The notes under the pieces: generated by a model
Database searches by the model: none
Told to the model about the DNA's origin: nothing
What the model saw: the letters and a program-made list of their open reading frames with translations, nothing else
Translations under genes and position numbers: made by a program
DNA from: Guillardia theta CCMP2712
Lineage: Eukaryota; Cryptophyceae; Pyrenomonadales; Geminigeraceae
Direction of reading: 5' to 3'
DNA: 33,719 nt
Assembly: GCF_000315625.1 (NCBI RefSeq)
Contig: NW_005434609.1
Location: 301,212-334,930 of the forward strand
Shown here: one piece after another, positions 1 through 9,253 of the stretch
How the letters are laid out: each line of letters opens with the position of its first letter
Numbering within the stretch: the first letter of the stretch is position 1

Positions 1-404
1 TCCCACCAAACAATTAACTTCATTCCTCTCCTCTCCTCTCCTCTCCTCTCCTCTCCTCTCCCTTCCTCTCCTCCCCCCAAACTCACATGCTCTCCTCTCC
101 CTCTAGACCTTTATTCTCCTCCTTCCCTTCCTGCCCTCATCCTCTCTTCATTTCCTCTCCTCCTCCTCCATGTCCCAGACGGCTCTACATCTCCATGAAC
201 AGTTGAGGTTACGACCCCAGTACCACCCCGACCCATTCGCTCCCAAAATCTAAATGGTCTCCACCCCACCCCCTCCCAAATTCACTTTCTCCTTCTACCT
301 ACCCTACCTTAATCCCAGTGTTTTATATTTTTCCCCATACCCCTCATACCTACCCCTTTGTTGCATGTATATTGAACAAAGCAGCACCCCATCCTGTTTC
401 CAGG
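1..404. repeat. Pyrimidine-rich low-complexity DNA
   Basis: The stretch starts with a (CTCCT)n-type microsatellite at about 26-62 and continues as C/T-rich sequence with many CCCC tracts to about 310. Short open frames here are compositional and show no domain or splice pattern. I see no gene. Confidence 0.7.
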
Positions 405-560
405 GGTAGTGAAGGGGGTGGGTCATTTTTATCCGCACGCTGGTTGGCGGGGCGTCGGCCTTGATGGCCCAAAGCAGGGCCCGGGGCCCGGACTCCGTCG
501 GAGAATTGCCACTGAGTACGGTCAGTGCCAATTGGACTACGAGCCGGTACGGACCCTCAG
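405..560. repeat. Small GC-rich island
   Basis: A short block rich in GGCC, CCGG, GTAC and CAGT words, of the same style as the larger islands at 2825-3830, 22400-23525 and 33236-33719. It carries short open frames on both strands but nothing protein-like. I treat it as a fragment of the same island type. Confidence 0.45.
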
Positions 561-666
561 TTACCAAAAGATATCACTGATCCACGGCATGGTGTAGGCT
601 GCGAGAGAGCAACTTCAAGTTTGAATCAGCGGGTAAAAAAGTTAACCCGCCTTCAAGTTCGAATGT

Positions 667-671
667 AAAAA
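667..671 (-). terminator. Pol III T-run after tRNA-Sec
   Basis: Five consecutive T on the minus strand just downstream of tRNA-Sec, the usual Pol III stop signal. A second run of six T follows at about 643-638. No T-run separates tRNA-Ala from tRNA-Sec, so both could be in one transcript. Confidence 0.6.
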
Positions 672-678
672 GATTACC

Positions 679-765
679 CGCCTCGAAGGAGGAATCGAAC
701 CTCTAGGGCGTCAACCCTCACTGGATTTGAAGTCCAGCCCCAGCGCCAGCCAGGATCATCGGGGC
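679..765 (-). tRNA. tRNA-Sec (anticodon TCA)
   Basis: An 87-nt selenocysteine tRNA read on the minus strand. It folds as the eukaryotic 9/4 type: a 9-position acceptor arm with a U.U mismatch at position 8, as in animal tRNA-Sec, plus one C.A mismatch; a 6-bp D stem (CCTGGC/GCTGGG); an anticodon stem CTGGA/TCCAG around loop CTTCAAA; a 5-bp variable arm (AGGGT/GCCCT); and a 4-bp T stem (GAGG/CCTC). The anticodon TCA is at 728-730. The discriminator is G. A run of five T on the transcribed strand (671-667) lies 7 nt beyond the 3' end and suits Pol III termination. Its 5' end is only 5 nt from the 3' end of tRNA-Ala. It would decode UGA as selenocysteine, so the organism should make selenoproteins. 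Confidence 0.93.
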
Positions 766-770
766 AAACC

Positions 771-843
771 TGGACAACCCGGGTATCGATCCCGGTGCCT
801 CTCGCATGCTAAGCGAGCGCTCTACCATCTGAGCTAGTCGCCC
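771..843 (-). tRNA. tRNA-Ala (anticodon AGC), copy 1
   Basis: A 73-nt tRNA on the minus strand with a 7-bp acceptor stem GGGCGAC/GTTGTCC, D arm GCTC..GAGC, anticodon stem CTCGC/GCGAG around loop TTAGCAT, and T arm CCGGG/CCCGG. It has the G3.U70 wobble pair that defines alanine tRNAs, and discriminator A. It lies 5 nt upstream of tRNA-Sec in the same orientation. The sequence is identical to the copy at 11770-11842. Confidence 0.97.
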
Positions 844-1138
844 GTGACATGTTACGATCGCAAGATCTTAGGTTTCATGAACATGTTAGATTGGATGGTA
901 CTTGTTTGCGTCCATGAGGGTTGGTGAGATCAGAGGGTGGGTAGTATTGTAATGGTGTTTGTTCGTGGGAGAGGGTAGCATGGCAATACTTTTTACTTAT
1001 GTCTTTTACTATAATTTCTTCACGCTGTACCCCTTTTGCTTTCCCAGTCTGTTGTCACACCGTAGATACCCCTTCATATTCTGTTAGGGTATGACCCACC
1101 CTACCTAATCCCACAGCTGACACTCTTCCATCCCTTCC
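844..1138. other. Intergenic, no gene seen
   Basis: AT-moderate DNA with scattered GGGTGGG and GAGGGT tracts between tRNA-Ala and the IBA57 gene. It presumably holds the IBA57 promoter, but I see no clear TATA box. Confidence 0.5.
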
Positions 1139-2682
1139 ATGCAGATACACAAGGCTGCGAGGGGCGCGAGTAGGGTGGGAGGAGGAGGAGGTGGTGGTGA
1201 TGGTGGGGCAAGAGCTGTAGTACGAGGGATACGATCCAACGGGTATCTGACCTCCTCTAGCTTCTCTGCTCCTATCAGTCCCTGGAATACGCGGAATACC
1301 CAATATTCTGTAATTTCCTGTCCTCGCTTCTCTTTCCAATCAGCAACCAGGTTGCAAAACATTCCCTCAGCATTTCCAAAGTGCTACACTAGACAAACGG
1401 TTTCTCGTACACCCATAATGCCAGGAGAAATTCCTACCGTTTTCAACCATCTAGGTGCACACAAGATGATTGTTGATGTACCAGCGCTGCATAAATTTCC
1501 TCGCCGTCATCTGCATTATTCCTCGGAATGCTCTTCTTCCATCAAGAACAGTTGGACTCATCTCAAGAACAGAGCTGTGATCGAGGTGGCTGGAGAAGAT
1601 TGTGTTGCATTCTTGCAGGGGTTAACCACCAACGACATGAAGCAGTTGAATTCCAAGAAGTCCATGCTGACTGCCTTCTTGAACGCACAGGGGAGAGTTA
1701 TGCACGATGCCTTGTTGGTGTACTCAGAGTCTACAAATTCGGTCTTTATTGATGTGGCAAGGGACCAAAAAGAAGATTTCCTCAAGTTTTTGAAACGTTA
1801 CAAGCTGCGAGCAAAGGTGGTGCTGACCGATCACTCGGAACGCCTCGCAGTATACGCGGCTGTGGGTTCAGAGGCGAGTCTTGACAGGTTCACATCAAAA
1901 TCTAGCCCCCAAGACTGTATGTTGTTTCAGGACCCGCGCCTACGTGAGCTTGGGGTCCGATTGATCTCTGAAGAAGGGAAACATACACTGTTCACCTCGG
2001 CAGCCGGCTTCAGTGAAATCTCGGAGACGCTCTACGACATGTAATGCTAAGAGCTTGCACGCTCTGGACACGCTCTGATGATAGTTTGTTGGCAGATATC
2101 GAATCTCCCTTGGCGTTGCACAAGGTCCAAAGGAGTTGCTTCAGGGCACATGCTTGCCACTTGAAGGAAACATCGAACTGTTTGGAGGAGTTTCGTTCAA
2201 CAAGGGGTGTTATGTTGGACAAGAGCTCACAGCACGAAGCCACTTCAGAGGGCAGGTGAAGTCTATGCCTTCTTTGTCATGTCTTCCGTTGGCAACAGCG
2301 CGACGCGATTTTGATGTTTGAGTGACGCTGCAAATTTCAGATACGCAAGCGCTTGATCCCATTTGTCATCACTGAGAATGGATTTGAAATCAATGATGCA
2401 AGCACAGTAGACATTTTGGAAACGGCCATGAAGTTTGACAAAGAAGCAGTGACATCTGGTGAAAGCGTCGAGATCGAGGGCAAAGGTGTTGCATGTTATG
2501 CTCAATGAGAAATCGCAAACCAGGTTTCCTGACAGCGTGCAGGTTCAATCGGGAAAGTCATCGCAATGGAGAAGGGGATTGGTTTGGCGATGATTCGACT
2601 GCAAAATGCTATGGCAAACTTCGACCAGTTAGGGAAGATTCGAGTGGGAAACTACCATGGATCACTGATCCTGCCAGGTTGA
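1139..2682 (+). CDS. IBA57: IBA57-like Fe-S cluster assembly factor
   Basis: Four exons: 1139-2040, 2096-2255, 2341-2485 and 2543-2682 (1347 nt, 448 aa, stop TGA 2680-2682). Introns are 55, 85 and 57 nt, all GT..AG. The folate-binding GcvT/YgfZ-type fold starts near residue 139 (WTHLKNRAVIEV), followed by FLQGLTTND and AFLNAQGR. The family signature KGCYVGQE falls at residues 337-344 in exon 2, and the splice into exon 3 gives GQIRKRL, as expected for IBA57. In other eukaryotes IBA57 acts with ISCA proteins in mitochondria to mature 4Fe-4S clusters. The first ~135 residues are Arg/Ser/Gly-rich with few acidic residues and include a Gly run (14-20), suiting a mitochondrial presequence. The start is uncertain: ATG 1139 overlaps a possible splice acceptor, and ATG 1418 is an alternative. 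Confidence 0.9.
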
Positions 2683-2824
2683 CGAAACATCGTTGCTGTC
2701 TCCGCTTCCTATTAACATTCAGCACAGGATGGTGGGATGGTATTGCTGAGCAAGAAAGTGCACGACAAATGCAGGAATCAAGCGCATAAATTGCATCAGC
2801 GTCCACGTGAACTGAATCAAGGAT

Positions 2825-3830
2825 GTCCGGCGGTGTTGGTAGTGTTAGAGGCAGTACCTCCGGTACGCGTCCGACCCGGCACGGTCCGTGTGACGTTGTC
2901 TTCACTCTTAGCCTCGGCTTGAAGCTGCGGCTGTTGGGCCACTACGGTACTCTGGTATGATCGCGGAAGTGGCCCGACGCGACGCGGCGGCGGCCCGTCA
3001 CGTTCTCCGACGCGCCGCCGCCGACTCAGTCGCCGCCCGGATGTTCTGCCAGGCTGAGTACCCGGAGTACGGTCAGTCTGCTGAGTCAGTGTTTGGCATC
3101 GGACCGCCGGCCCAGTGTCACAATAGTTCAAGCCCGGTGAGCTACATGCCGCCGCGCCCGCAATGCCTTTACTGATCGGATCGGATGCCTGTCACGGCGG
3201 AGTGGCCCGGGCCTTGTTTCTGCCCACTGGCAACCGTGAACCGTTGGCAACCTCCGACACTTCAAGTACCCACAGGCAGCCTACGGCACTGCAGTGGTCA
3301 CTGCTGAGTCTCGGATCGGACCGTACTGGGTCTGTCATCGGAGGCCGGGCCCTTGAATTTACCGTACCAGTAGTGACTCGGAATCTGCCGGGATGAACTT
3401 GAAAGTACCGTAATCGATCGGATCAGTGAAGCCTGACCCCCGTGCGGCGCGGCCGCGGCATGCACTTTACACGGTACTGAATCATCCATGCCGGCCGATT
3501 CCGGCGGCGTGACTCCTCCGAGACTCCCGCGCGGCCGGCCCGGGCCCGCGTCCGGGCTTCGGACGCGTACACTACAGTACCGTAGCCTTAGTACGGTAAA
3601 GGCTAGTAACGATTCAATGATTCCCGGGCGGCCCGGCCGCCGGCAAGTTTTGTCACTGGCTTCAGTGACTCCGGGGTCCGACGGTCACCGGACTCCGGAC
3701 GTTCGGGGCCCGGCCGGCCCGGCCGGCTGGGCGGTGCACTGACTGCGGCAGTCACTCGGTACTCAGTTACTGCTTTCAACCGAAATCCGCGTCTCTTGAT
3801 TGTCCACGTACTGATTTTTAACTTAACTTT
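2825..3830. repeat. GC-rich island with core repeat at its edge
   Basis: About 1 kb built from a narrow set of words (GGCC, CCGG, CGCG, GTAC, CAGTGACT, GATCGGA). Short open frames occur in all six readings, but none shows a domain, splice pattern or normal protein composition. Its right edge carries the dispersed core TTAAGTTAAAAATCAGTACG on the minus strand (3807-3826). I regard it as non-coding repeat-like DNA of unknown origin. Confidence 0.6.
3807..3827 (-). repeat. Dispersed 21-nt core repeat
   Basis: Reverse-complement exact match to the 21-nt core that occurs three times in the 66-bp tandem array at 11933-12130 and once with a single mismatch at 25351-25371. Confidence 0.7.
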
Positions 3831-4091
3831 GACTAAACTGAAGTTTCGAGGGGTGTATTTTATATCTGGGGAGGGTTTTAGTTATAAATTTAGTAGTATA
3901 CGTTGTCATCTCTGACTGTATCTCCTCGGCCCGGGCCGGCTTTCTGACAACAAATGCCACTGAAAAGAGGTCTTTCCGATTGAGCACGTCGAACCATTCC
4001 TGAGACTTTTTGGAGCCGAGGAACAATAACAATAATAATATGAGATATGCGACATATCTATCCTCCCTCTCCCGCTTCCATCCTACACTGT

Positions 4092-4105
4092 CCCCCCCCC
4101 CCCCC
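4092..4105 (+). repeat. Poly-C run
   Basis: Fourteen consecutive C just upstream of RWP-RK gene A, continuing as C-rich DNA to about 4118. It is absent from the upstream region of the paralog at 16299. Confidence 0.8.
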
Positions 4106-4158
4106 ACCCCACCCCCTCTTCATTTTTGTCTCCTGCTGCCCTTCTTTTCTCTCCCGTC

Positions 4159-4998
4159 ATGTACACCCGCATCAAAGTCTTCCCCAGAAAAAAGGCCGGC
4201 CAGGAGGAGAAGAACAAGCCCTTCTACCTCTCCACCCTCGACCTCACCACCATGTTCCACCTCAGCCTTCAAGCCGCCGCCGACGAGCTGGTGAGCCCCA
4301 CGAGAGAGGAGCGAGGGGGACGAAGAGCTGACCCGAGCTTGTTGGAGCAGGGGATCTCGCTGACGGCCATGAAGAACACCTGCAAGAAGCTGGGCGTCAG
4401 ATGGCCGACCCAGCACGAGCGGCAGCGCCTGCAGGAGGAGCGGGAGGCGGGAGGGCTGGAGGCGGTTGTGCTTGCCAGGCGACGGCCAGAGGCAGGAGAA
4501 AAGGAGGGACTTCTGGGTGAAGAGAGGGCAGGGCAGCTTGAGCAGCTCGTGCAGGCAGAGGAGGAGGTAATCAACGTTGGATCGCATGCAGGATCTACAG
4601 TGATGGACATACCGAGGAGGATTCTGGAGGAGGTGAGATGGGGCTGGGTAGGGAGCAGTGGGATAGGGGCAGCCTACCATGCGCCGACACTGGGAGTAGG
4701 AGGAAATTCGTTGGCTCCCTCAGGCTGGAGAGGTGCAGTCGATGAGCACATGAGTGGTGTGGGACTGGAGTTGGGCGATGGGGGGAAGCAGGAGCCAAGG
4801 AAGTGTTCTGGAGGCGAGTTGGTGACGCAAGAGGGAGGAGGTGGGTCTGGTGGAGGATATGTATGGCTAGGAGCTGGATATGCAGACAGAGGACGTGAAG
4901 AGCAAATAGATACCGGGGAGAGAATGTTGAGGGCTGGGCAAGGTACTGGCGAGGAAGAGCCGGCGACTTTTGATGGCAATGAATTCCTGGCTCCATGA
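4159..4998 (+). CDS. RWP-RK domain transcription factor, gene A
   Basis: Proposed exons 4159-4290 and 4351-4998 (780 nt, 259 aa, stop TGA 4996-4998). Removing the 60-nt GTGAGC..CAG intron joins FHLSLQAAADEL to GISLTAMKNTCKKLG and then RWP, which recreates the RWP-RK layout (FHLPI..AAKELGV..T.LKKICR..GI.RWP). RWP-RK proteins are DNA-binding regulators, best known in plants and algae for nitrogen response and gamete or egg fate. The usual RK after RWPx is not kept: the sequence reads RWPTQHERQ. A charged, Glu/Arg/Leu-rich helical stretch follows (about residues 93-135), then a Gly-rich tail with WVGSSGIGAAYHAPTLGVG, also present in gene B. The start at 4159 is chosen because homology to gene B begins just before it. 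A read-through frame from 4126 is possible. The intron is in frame and stop-free, so an unspliced form would add 20 residues inside the domain. Confidence 0.82.
   Translation: MYTRIKVFPRKKAGQEEKNKPFYLSTLDLTTMFHLSLQAAADELVSPTREERGGRRADPSLLEQGISLTAMKNTCKKLGVRWPTQHERQRLQEEREAGGLEAVVLARRRPEAGEKEGLLGEERAGQLEQLVQAEEEVINVGSHAGSTVMDIPRRILEEVRWGWVGSSGIGAAYHAPTLGVGGNSLAPSGWRGAVDEHMSGVGLELGDGGKQEPRKCSGGELVTQEGGGGSGGGYVWLGAGYADRGREEQIDTGERMLRAGQGTGEEEPATFDGNEFLAP
4291..4350 (+). other. In-frame 60-nt intron in RWP-RK gene A
   Basis: GTGAGC..GAGCAG, 60 nt, a multiple of three with no stop codon in frame. It lies between DEL and GIS of the RWP-RK domain. The same 60 bases occur without change in gene B at 16431-16490. 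Confidence 0.78.
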
Positions 4999-5494
4999 TG
5001 CTACGGGCTTGTCAATTAATTTTAACGCTGAGAATACTTTTGACTTTGCCCTCGGTGACAATGCATGCGTTTGATTTTTCCCTCGTCACGCCCTTGGAAA
5101 CAGTTGATCGTTGATCAATATGGAATGTTCAAATATTGCATCGGTTTTTCAAACAGGGACTGGCCAGGCTTAAATTTCCTTTAAATTTCCTTGACCTATG
5201 GAATCTGTCGCGAATATTTGTTTTCAACTTGGATTTTATTGCAGTCTTTTGTGTTCAAGTGTTTGAATTAAACAAAGCAAGACCATTTGGAGACATTGAT
5301 GCTCTAGAACTGCCAACCTGATTTGGTACTTTGAACACCCATCGACAGAAAGAATCTTCTAAGACTTTCTGTCGGTTCTCAGCTAGATCTCTTTCTGTTG
5401 ACACGAATTGGCGAACTTTCACCGGCTGATTACCTCAAATTTTTACATCATCGTCGTAAAGTACAAAAAGCAAACAAAACACACTCCGCACTTG
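4999..5494. other. Intergenic, no gene seen
   Basis: AT-rich spacer between two convergent genes (RWP-RK A and the EGF protein); it should hold both 3' UTRs. The only plus-strand open frame of note (5136-5321) is AT-biased and shows no family features. Confidence 0.55.
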
Positions 5495-6938
5495 CTATTC
5501 GTTCGAGAGCTTTCTCTTGCGAAACCTCCTCCTCTCAGATGAGAAGTTTGGACGGCCAGGCAGATCCACAATCTTGAGATATCTGAAGGCAGCGTCAATC
5601 GGAGCCTCCTTGCAGTAGAGCACAGCGCGGGTCCTGCTCCTATGTCAGGCTAGCAAACGTCCACGGCGTTACAACCCGTTACCTCTGCGCCTCAAGCACA
5701 TACATCTTGTACTCTGTAAGCCTGTCTGTGGTCCTGTCCTCAAACTCATGCACCTCCCGGATCGATCGGATCGCCCGCTGCACCCTCGTCACTCCGGCTG
5801 CTGACAGGTACTGATCGAGGTCCAGCTGCTGCAGGCCCAACTTCACAGCTCCGAGGTGTAGGAACCTTCCAGGGCTAAGGCGCTGAGAGTAAGGAACATG
5901 AGGAGGCAGGAGTGTAGCTTACAGGTACGCAGGAATGCTGCTAAAGCTCTTCAGCACCATGTCGTCTTTGACCTCCAGCTCGTACTCTTCAAAGGTGACC
6001 TGTAGGGAAAGGGGTCAAAATGAACCTAAGGAGCTTAGAGGCGATTACATCTTCCTTCTCGGGGGAGTGCACAGATTCATCGAGATCCTCCTCCTGCTCT
6101 GATTTCTGGAACAATCGGCGAACATACCCCACAAGATCTTCAAGTATGATGAACAGGACTGCTTGCCTTTTCTGTACGCTCGTCTCATCAAAGGAAAAAC
6201 AACTTTCTTCGGCCTCCATCACCTTGTAAAAGGTACAGAGGCCAAACATGGCAAACAGTGTAATCATCACAGGAACTACAGCAAGCACAAGTTTGATGCC
6301 CGTGGCTGTGTCGCCGTCGTGCACGACTCCAAGGATGCTGGAGGATTCGTTGAAGACCGGCAGCTCGCATGAACGACCCGTGTAGGCGACTTGAGGGAAA
6401 GTGAGACGACGAGACAAGTCAGTAGCATGGAACTCACCAGTGAAGTTGTCAGGGATGTTCGATAAACATTCGCAGAAAGATTTGAAGCCGTCGCTCTTAC
6501 AAGCTCCTTTTCCACTGCACGGGTTCATGAAACCTCCCGGACACTCAAACTCACACTTGAACCCTGTCCAACCTTGAAAGCCAATCCATCTCACTGAAGG
6601 CAAAACATGAACATCTTGAAATCACCTGCAGAACAAACACAGTTTCCCGTGTTGCTACACGTTCCACGAGCACTACAAGGGTTGAGGTAGATGTCCGTTG
6701 GACATCTCATAGAACAGTCTGTCCCTCCATAGCCTGTCTGACACTGACAACGACCATCGATGCAGCTGCCCCTGTTAAAGCAGATTGTCCCATCTATGGA
6801 CAAGCACGTTGAATCAAGAGCGGCAGCCCTTGATCCATTCTCGATCAGGGAGATGAAAAAGAGGGTGTAGAGCGGGAAATCCATCATGTATAACATGATG
6901 GCTCTTTTTATCATCCTCGTCCTTTTCAGCAATCGCAT
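5495..6938 (-). CDS. EGF-repeat single-pass membrane protein
   Basis: Minus-strand exons: 6938-6626, 6593-6438, 6389-6049, 5999-5923, 5874-5683 and 5639-5495 (1224 nt, 407 aa, stop TAG 5497-5495). Introns are 32, 48, 49, 48 and 43 nt, all GT..AG in continuous frame. The N-terminus has a signal-peptide-like core ([12 protein letters not shown]) ending near [11 protein letters not shown]-type Cys spacing follows: [46 protein letters not shown] and an FCEC..YTGRSC unit. One transmembrane helix ([19 protein letters not shown]) precedes an acidic cytosolic tail of about 190 residues ([20 protein letters not shown]) with a Lys/Arg-rich end. It is probably a cell-surface receptor or adhesion protein; its ligand is unknown, and I do not recognise the tail as a known domain. 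The 32-nt first intron is the least certain junction. Confidence 0.78.
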
Positions 6939-7502
6939 CTTGCAACGAGTTCACCGGAGAGACCTCGCATTCACGCTAGCCGCCGCCGCCGCCCGCTGCC
7001 GCCACCGCCGCTGCTGCTGCTGCTCTTTGTCCTCCTGTTCCCCTTCCGCTTCCCTCCCGTTAGTTGTCAAGTTCGTTTGACCGCTGTGGATGCGGAGGAG
7101 CTAGTCAATGTTTCCACCGGGTTTCGCCTAGAGGGGTGGGGGTATTGTAGTTCACGGCGGTACGGGTCCTTGACAATTATATGCTGAGTACCCACTAATT
7201 TCCACCTTTCCACGTGATCTTGAGGGGGTGTGGTACGGAAATTGGAGCAAGTATCTAGGATGGGTGATTATAAATATAGTGGGGTGGTGGGGTGGTGGGC
7301 GAACTGGCATGTTTGGTTTTGAGTGGGTGGAGGACGAAGTACTTCCGCGACTTCGAGGGCGGCAGCCGGTACATGCAGGGAGGAAGCGACAGGGACTAGA
7401 GCAGAGACAAGGCCTGATCGCATGTAAGAGTGATCAGGTACCTGATGCATGCTCGATGCTGCTTCCTCCCTCAAGGTGGGCTGCTGACTGTGCTTGCTTC
7501 AG
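6939..7502. other. Intergenic or unresolved 5' region
   Basis: Spacer between divergent genes. It contains a GCC/GCT-rich stretch (6979-7025) and GGGGTGGGGG tracts (7133-7140, 7280-7296). A GC-rich segment at about 7330-7400 could be an upstream exon of the following ankyrin gene (it can be read as KYFRDFEGGSRYMQGGSD), but I could not join it in frame. Confidence 0.4.
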
Positions 7503-9196
7503 ACTTCGGTCAAGGAGCTTATTTCTAGAGAAGGGGAGAGCCGGAAAAAGCTCCTGGACGACTACTCAACCCTGAACAGGCAGCACGATGCCATGAAGGG
7601 TTTTCTCGAGTATGCCAGGAAGGAGATGGTAGTGCACAACACTGAGTTTCATCTGCACAAGAGGCGATTGGTCGACAGGAATGGATCGTATGCTCTTTCG
7701 AGACCGTCTGACTTGTCAACAGGGTGAGGATACTTTGTGCAGATTTGGGGATCAAGAAATCGTTCGTAGAGACCCTGGCAAGGTCAGAAAGCTTCGAGGA
7801 CTTCATCGAAACGCTCGTGCAAGTCTGCAAAACGTTTGAGAATGAAATACAAGACAACCACAAGGCACTCAAGGCTGATGGAATGTAATGCTGCCTACTA
7901 TGCTGTAGTATGAAGAACAACGCCGTGATCGCTTGTTTGTTAGATTTTGGGATGAGACCACCAGCACAGATTTGTCCAACGCGCGAGCCCTTGGACTTTC
8001 TTGGGTGCCAAAAACCAGAAAGCAGGTCGAGAAGGCCAGAAGGAGCTCAAGGAGTTCGAGAGCAATGAGCATCGTAGACGAAGAAGACATGCTGCAGTTG
8101 GTGGCGTCAGCTAAAAACGACACATCCAACAAAATCCAGATCGTGTCCATCTGGAAAGATGTGAGAGCGTGTGGGACGGGGCGTTGAGGGGGCTGATATT
8201 ATGTCTCTTAGTTCTTCGGTCAGCCCATCCTCTCTGGTTCCATCCTATCAGGCATCGTGTCAGAAGCAAACTTCGCCGATGTCATCCAAGGGCAAGAGGG
8301 TTCCAGGTTCCCCCCGCTGGATGAGTATGGAGGACAAGGCTCGATGACGCCTGCGCAGTCAAAGTCAGGGGTACCATCTTCACGCCCTGGCCAAACGCGA
8401 CTCCGGATTTCAAATTCACATGTCCCTTGCTTCGAAGCATGATACTGTTCCGCAATATCAGTTGCCAGGCTCTTGTCGTTGACCCTGCTAGACAGGCTGC
8501 GGGGCTGTGGTTGGTGGAGGTTGTGGACAAGGAGGGATGTACCCCTTTGATCGCCTGCGCAGAAGCTGCGGGCAAGGGTAAGGAGACGGGTGAACGTGCG
8601 TATCCTGCCATATAACTTTGTCTCAAGGGAAGAATCCTGGGGTCGGCGTCTCGGCTGCGGTGAGTTTGGGAGGAGGACGAGGACAAGAATGAAAGTTGCC
8701 AGATCTCCCTGCTCATGCACGGAGCAAACCCCGAGCACATTGTGAATCTTCCTGGCACTCCGTCCCGGTGAGGGCAGGAGGGAGGACGACTGCTTGCCTG
8801 CCGTCTTGACGCGCATGCAGGATGGCTCTTGGAGTGGCGCTGGACAACAACAACAAGAGCCTGATCTCTCTCTTCGCCGCACACTCTCGGTTCGTAGCAG
8901 GTAGACGATTAGAATGCAGTGAAGGCCTCAGCCTCATCTTGCTGACAGGAGGGTACTCGGTCTCTACCGACGCCATTGCCGACATGCAGCCCGCGCATTT
9001 GAGTTGCTTGCAGAAACTGAAGAGAAGCAGAACCCGGCGAGCGCTGATGGAAGTAGAGTGTTTAGAATGCCTTTGCTACCACTCGAGTGCCTTCATGAAG
9101 GCAAAGATGTTCGACGAGATGAAGCGTGTTCTGCGCCTTCTGGATGAGATGGCGTTGGAGGCGAAGGAGAAGGGGTATTATTCACAAACCTCATGA
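7503..9196 (+). CDS. Ankyrin-type protein with helical N-terminus, 5' partial
   Basis: Exons 7503-7687, 7723-7884, 7944-8160, 8212-8299, 8359-8577, 8665-8767 and 8821-9196 sum to 1350 nt in one frame (449 aa from 7503, stop TGA 9194-9196). Introns are 35, 59, 51, 59, 87 and 53 nt. The first ~120 residues are charged and helical (ESRKKLLDDYSTLNRQHDAM, FEDFIETLVQVCKTFENEI), as in membrane-curving or scaffold domains such as BAR, but I cannot prove that family. The C-terminal third has ankyrin-repeat wording: DKEGCTPLIACAEAAGK, then LLMHGANPEHIVNLPGTPSR and MALGVALDNNNKSLISLF. An ACAP-like helical-plus-ankyrin protein is one possibility, though I see no ArfGAP zinc finger. The first exon was not found. 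A further 30-nt in-frame intron (about 8889-8918) in the last exon is possible. Confidence 0.65.
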
Positions 9197-9253
9197 CTCT
9201 TAGGAGTGTTTGTGATGGAGAGCACAACATACAATTGAAGCATCATGTTTCTT

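Noticed and set aside
630-660. Hairpin GCGGGT..ACCCGC near tRNA-Sec as a regulatory RNA
   Set aside because: The stem is short and lies beyond the first Pol III T-run; nothing more supports a function.
4120-4680. 186-codon minus-strand open frame, with a 205-codon partner at 16170-16787
   Set aside because: Both are antisense shadows of the RWP-RK genes. They are similar to each other only because the sense genes are paralogs; composition is Leu/Pro/Ser-rich and no domain is seen.
8220-8884. Two long minus-strand open frames (220 and 200 codons)
   Set aside because: They lie opposite the ankyrin gene exons, which splice into a continuous 449-aa frame with repeat motifs; the antisense frames show none.
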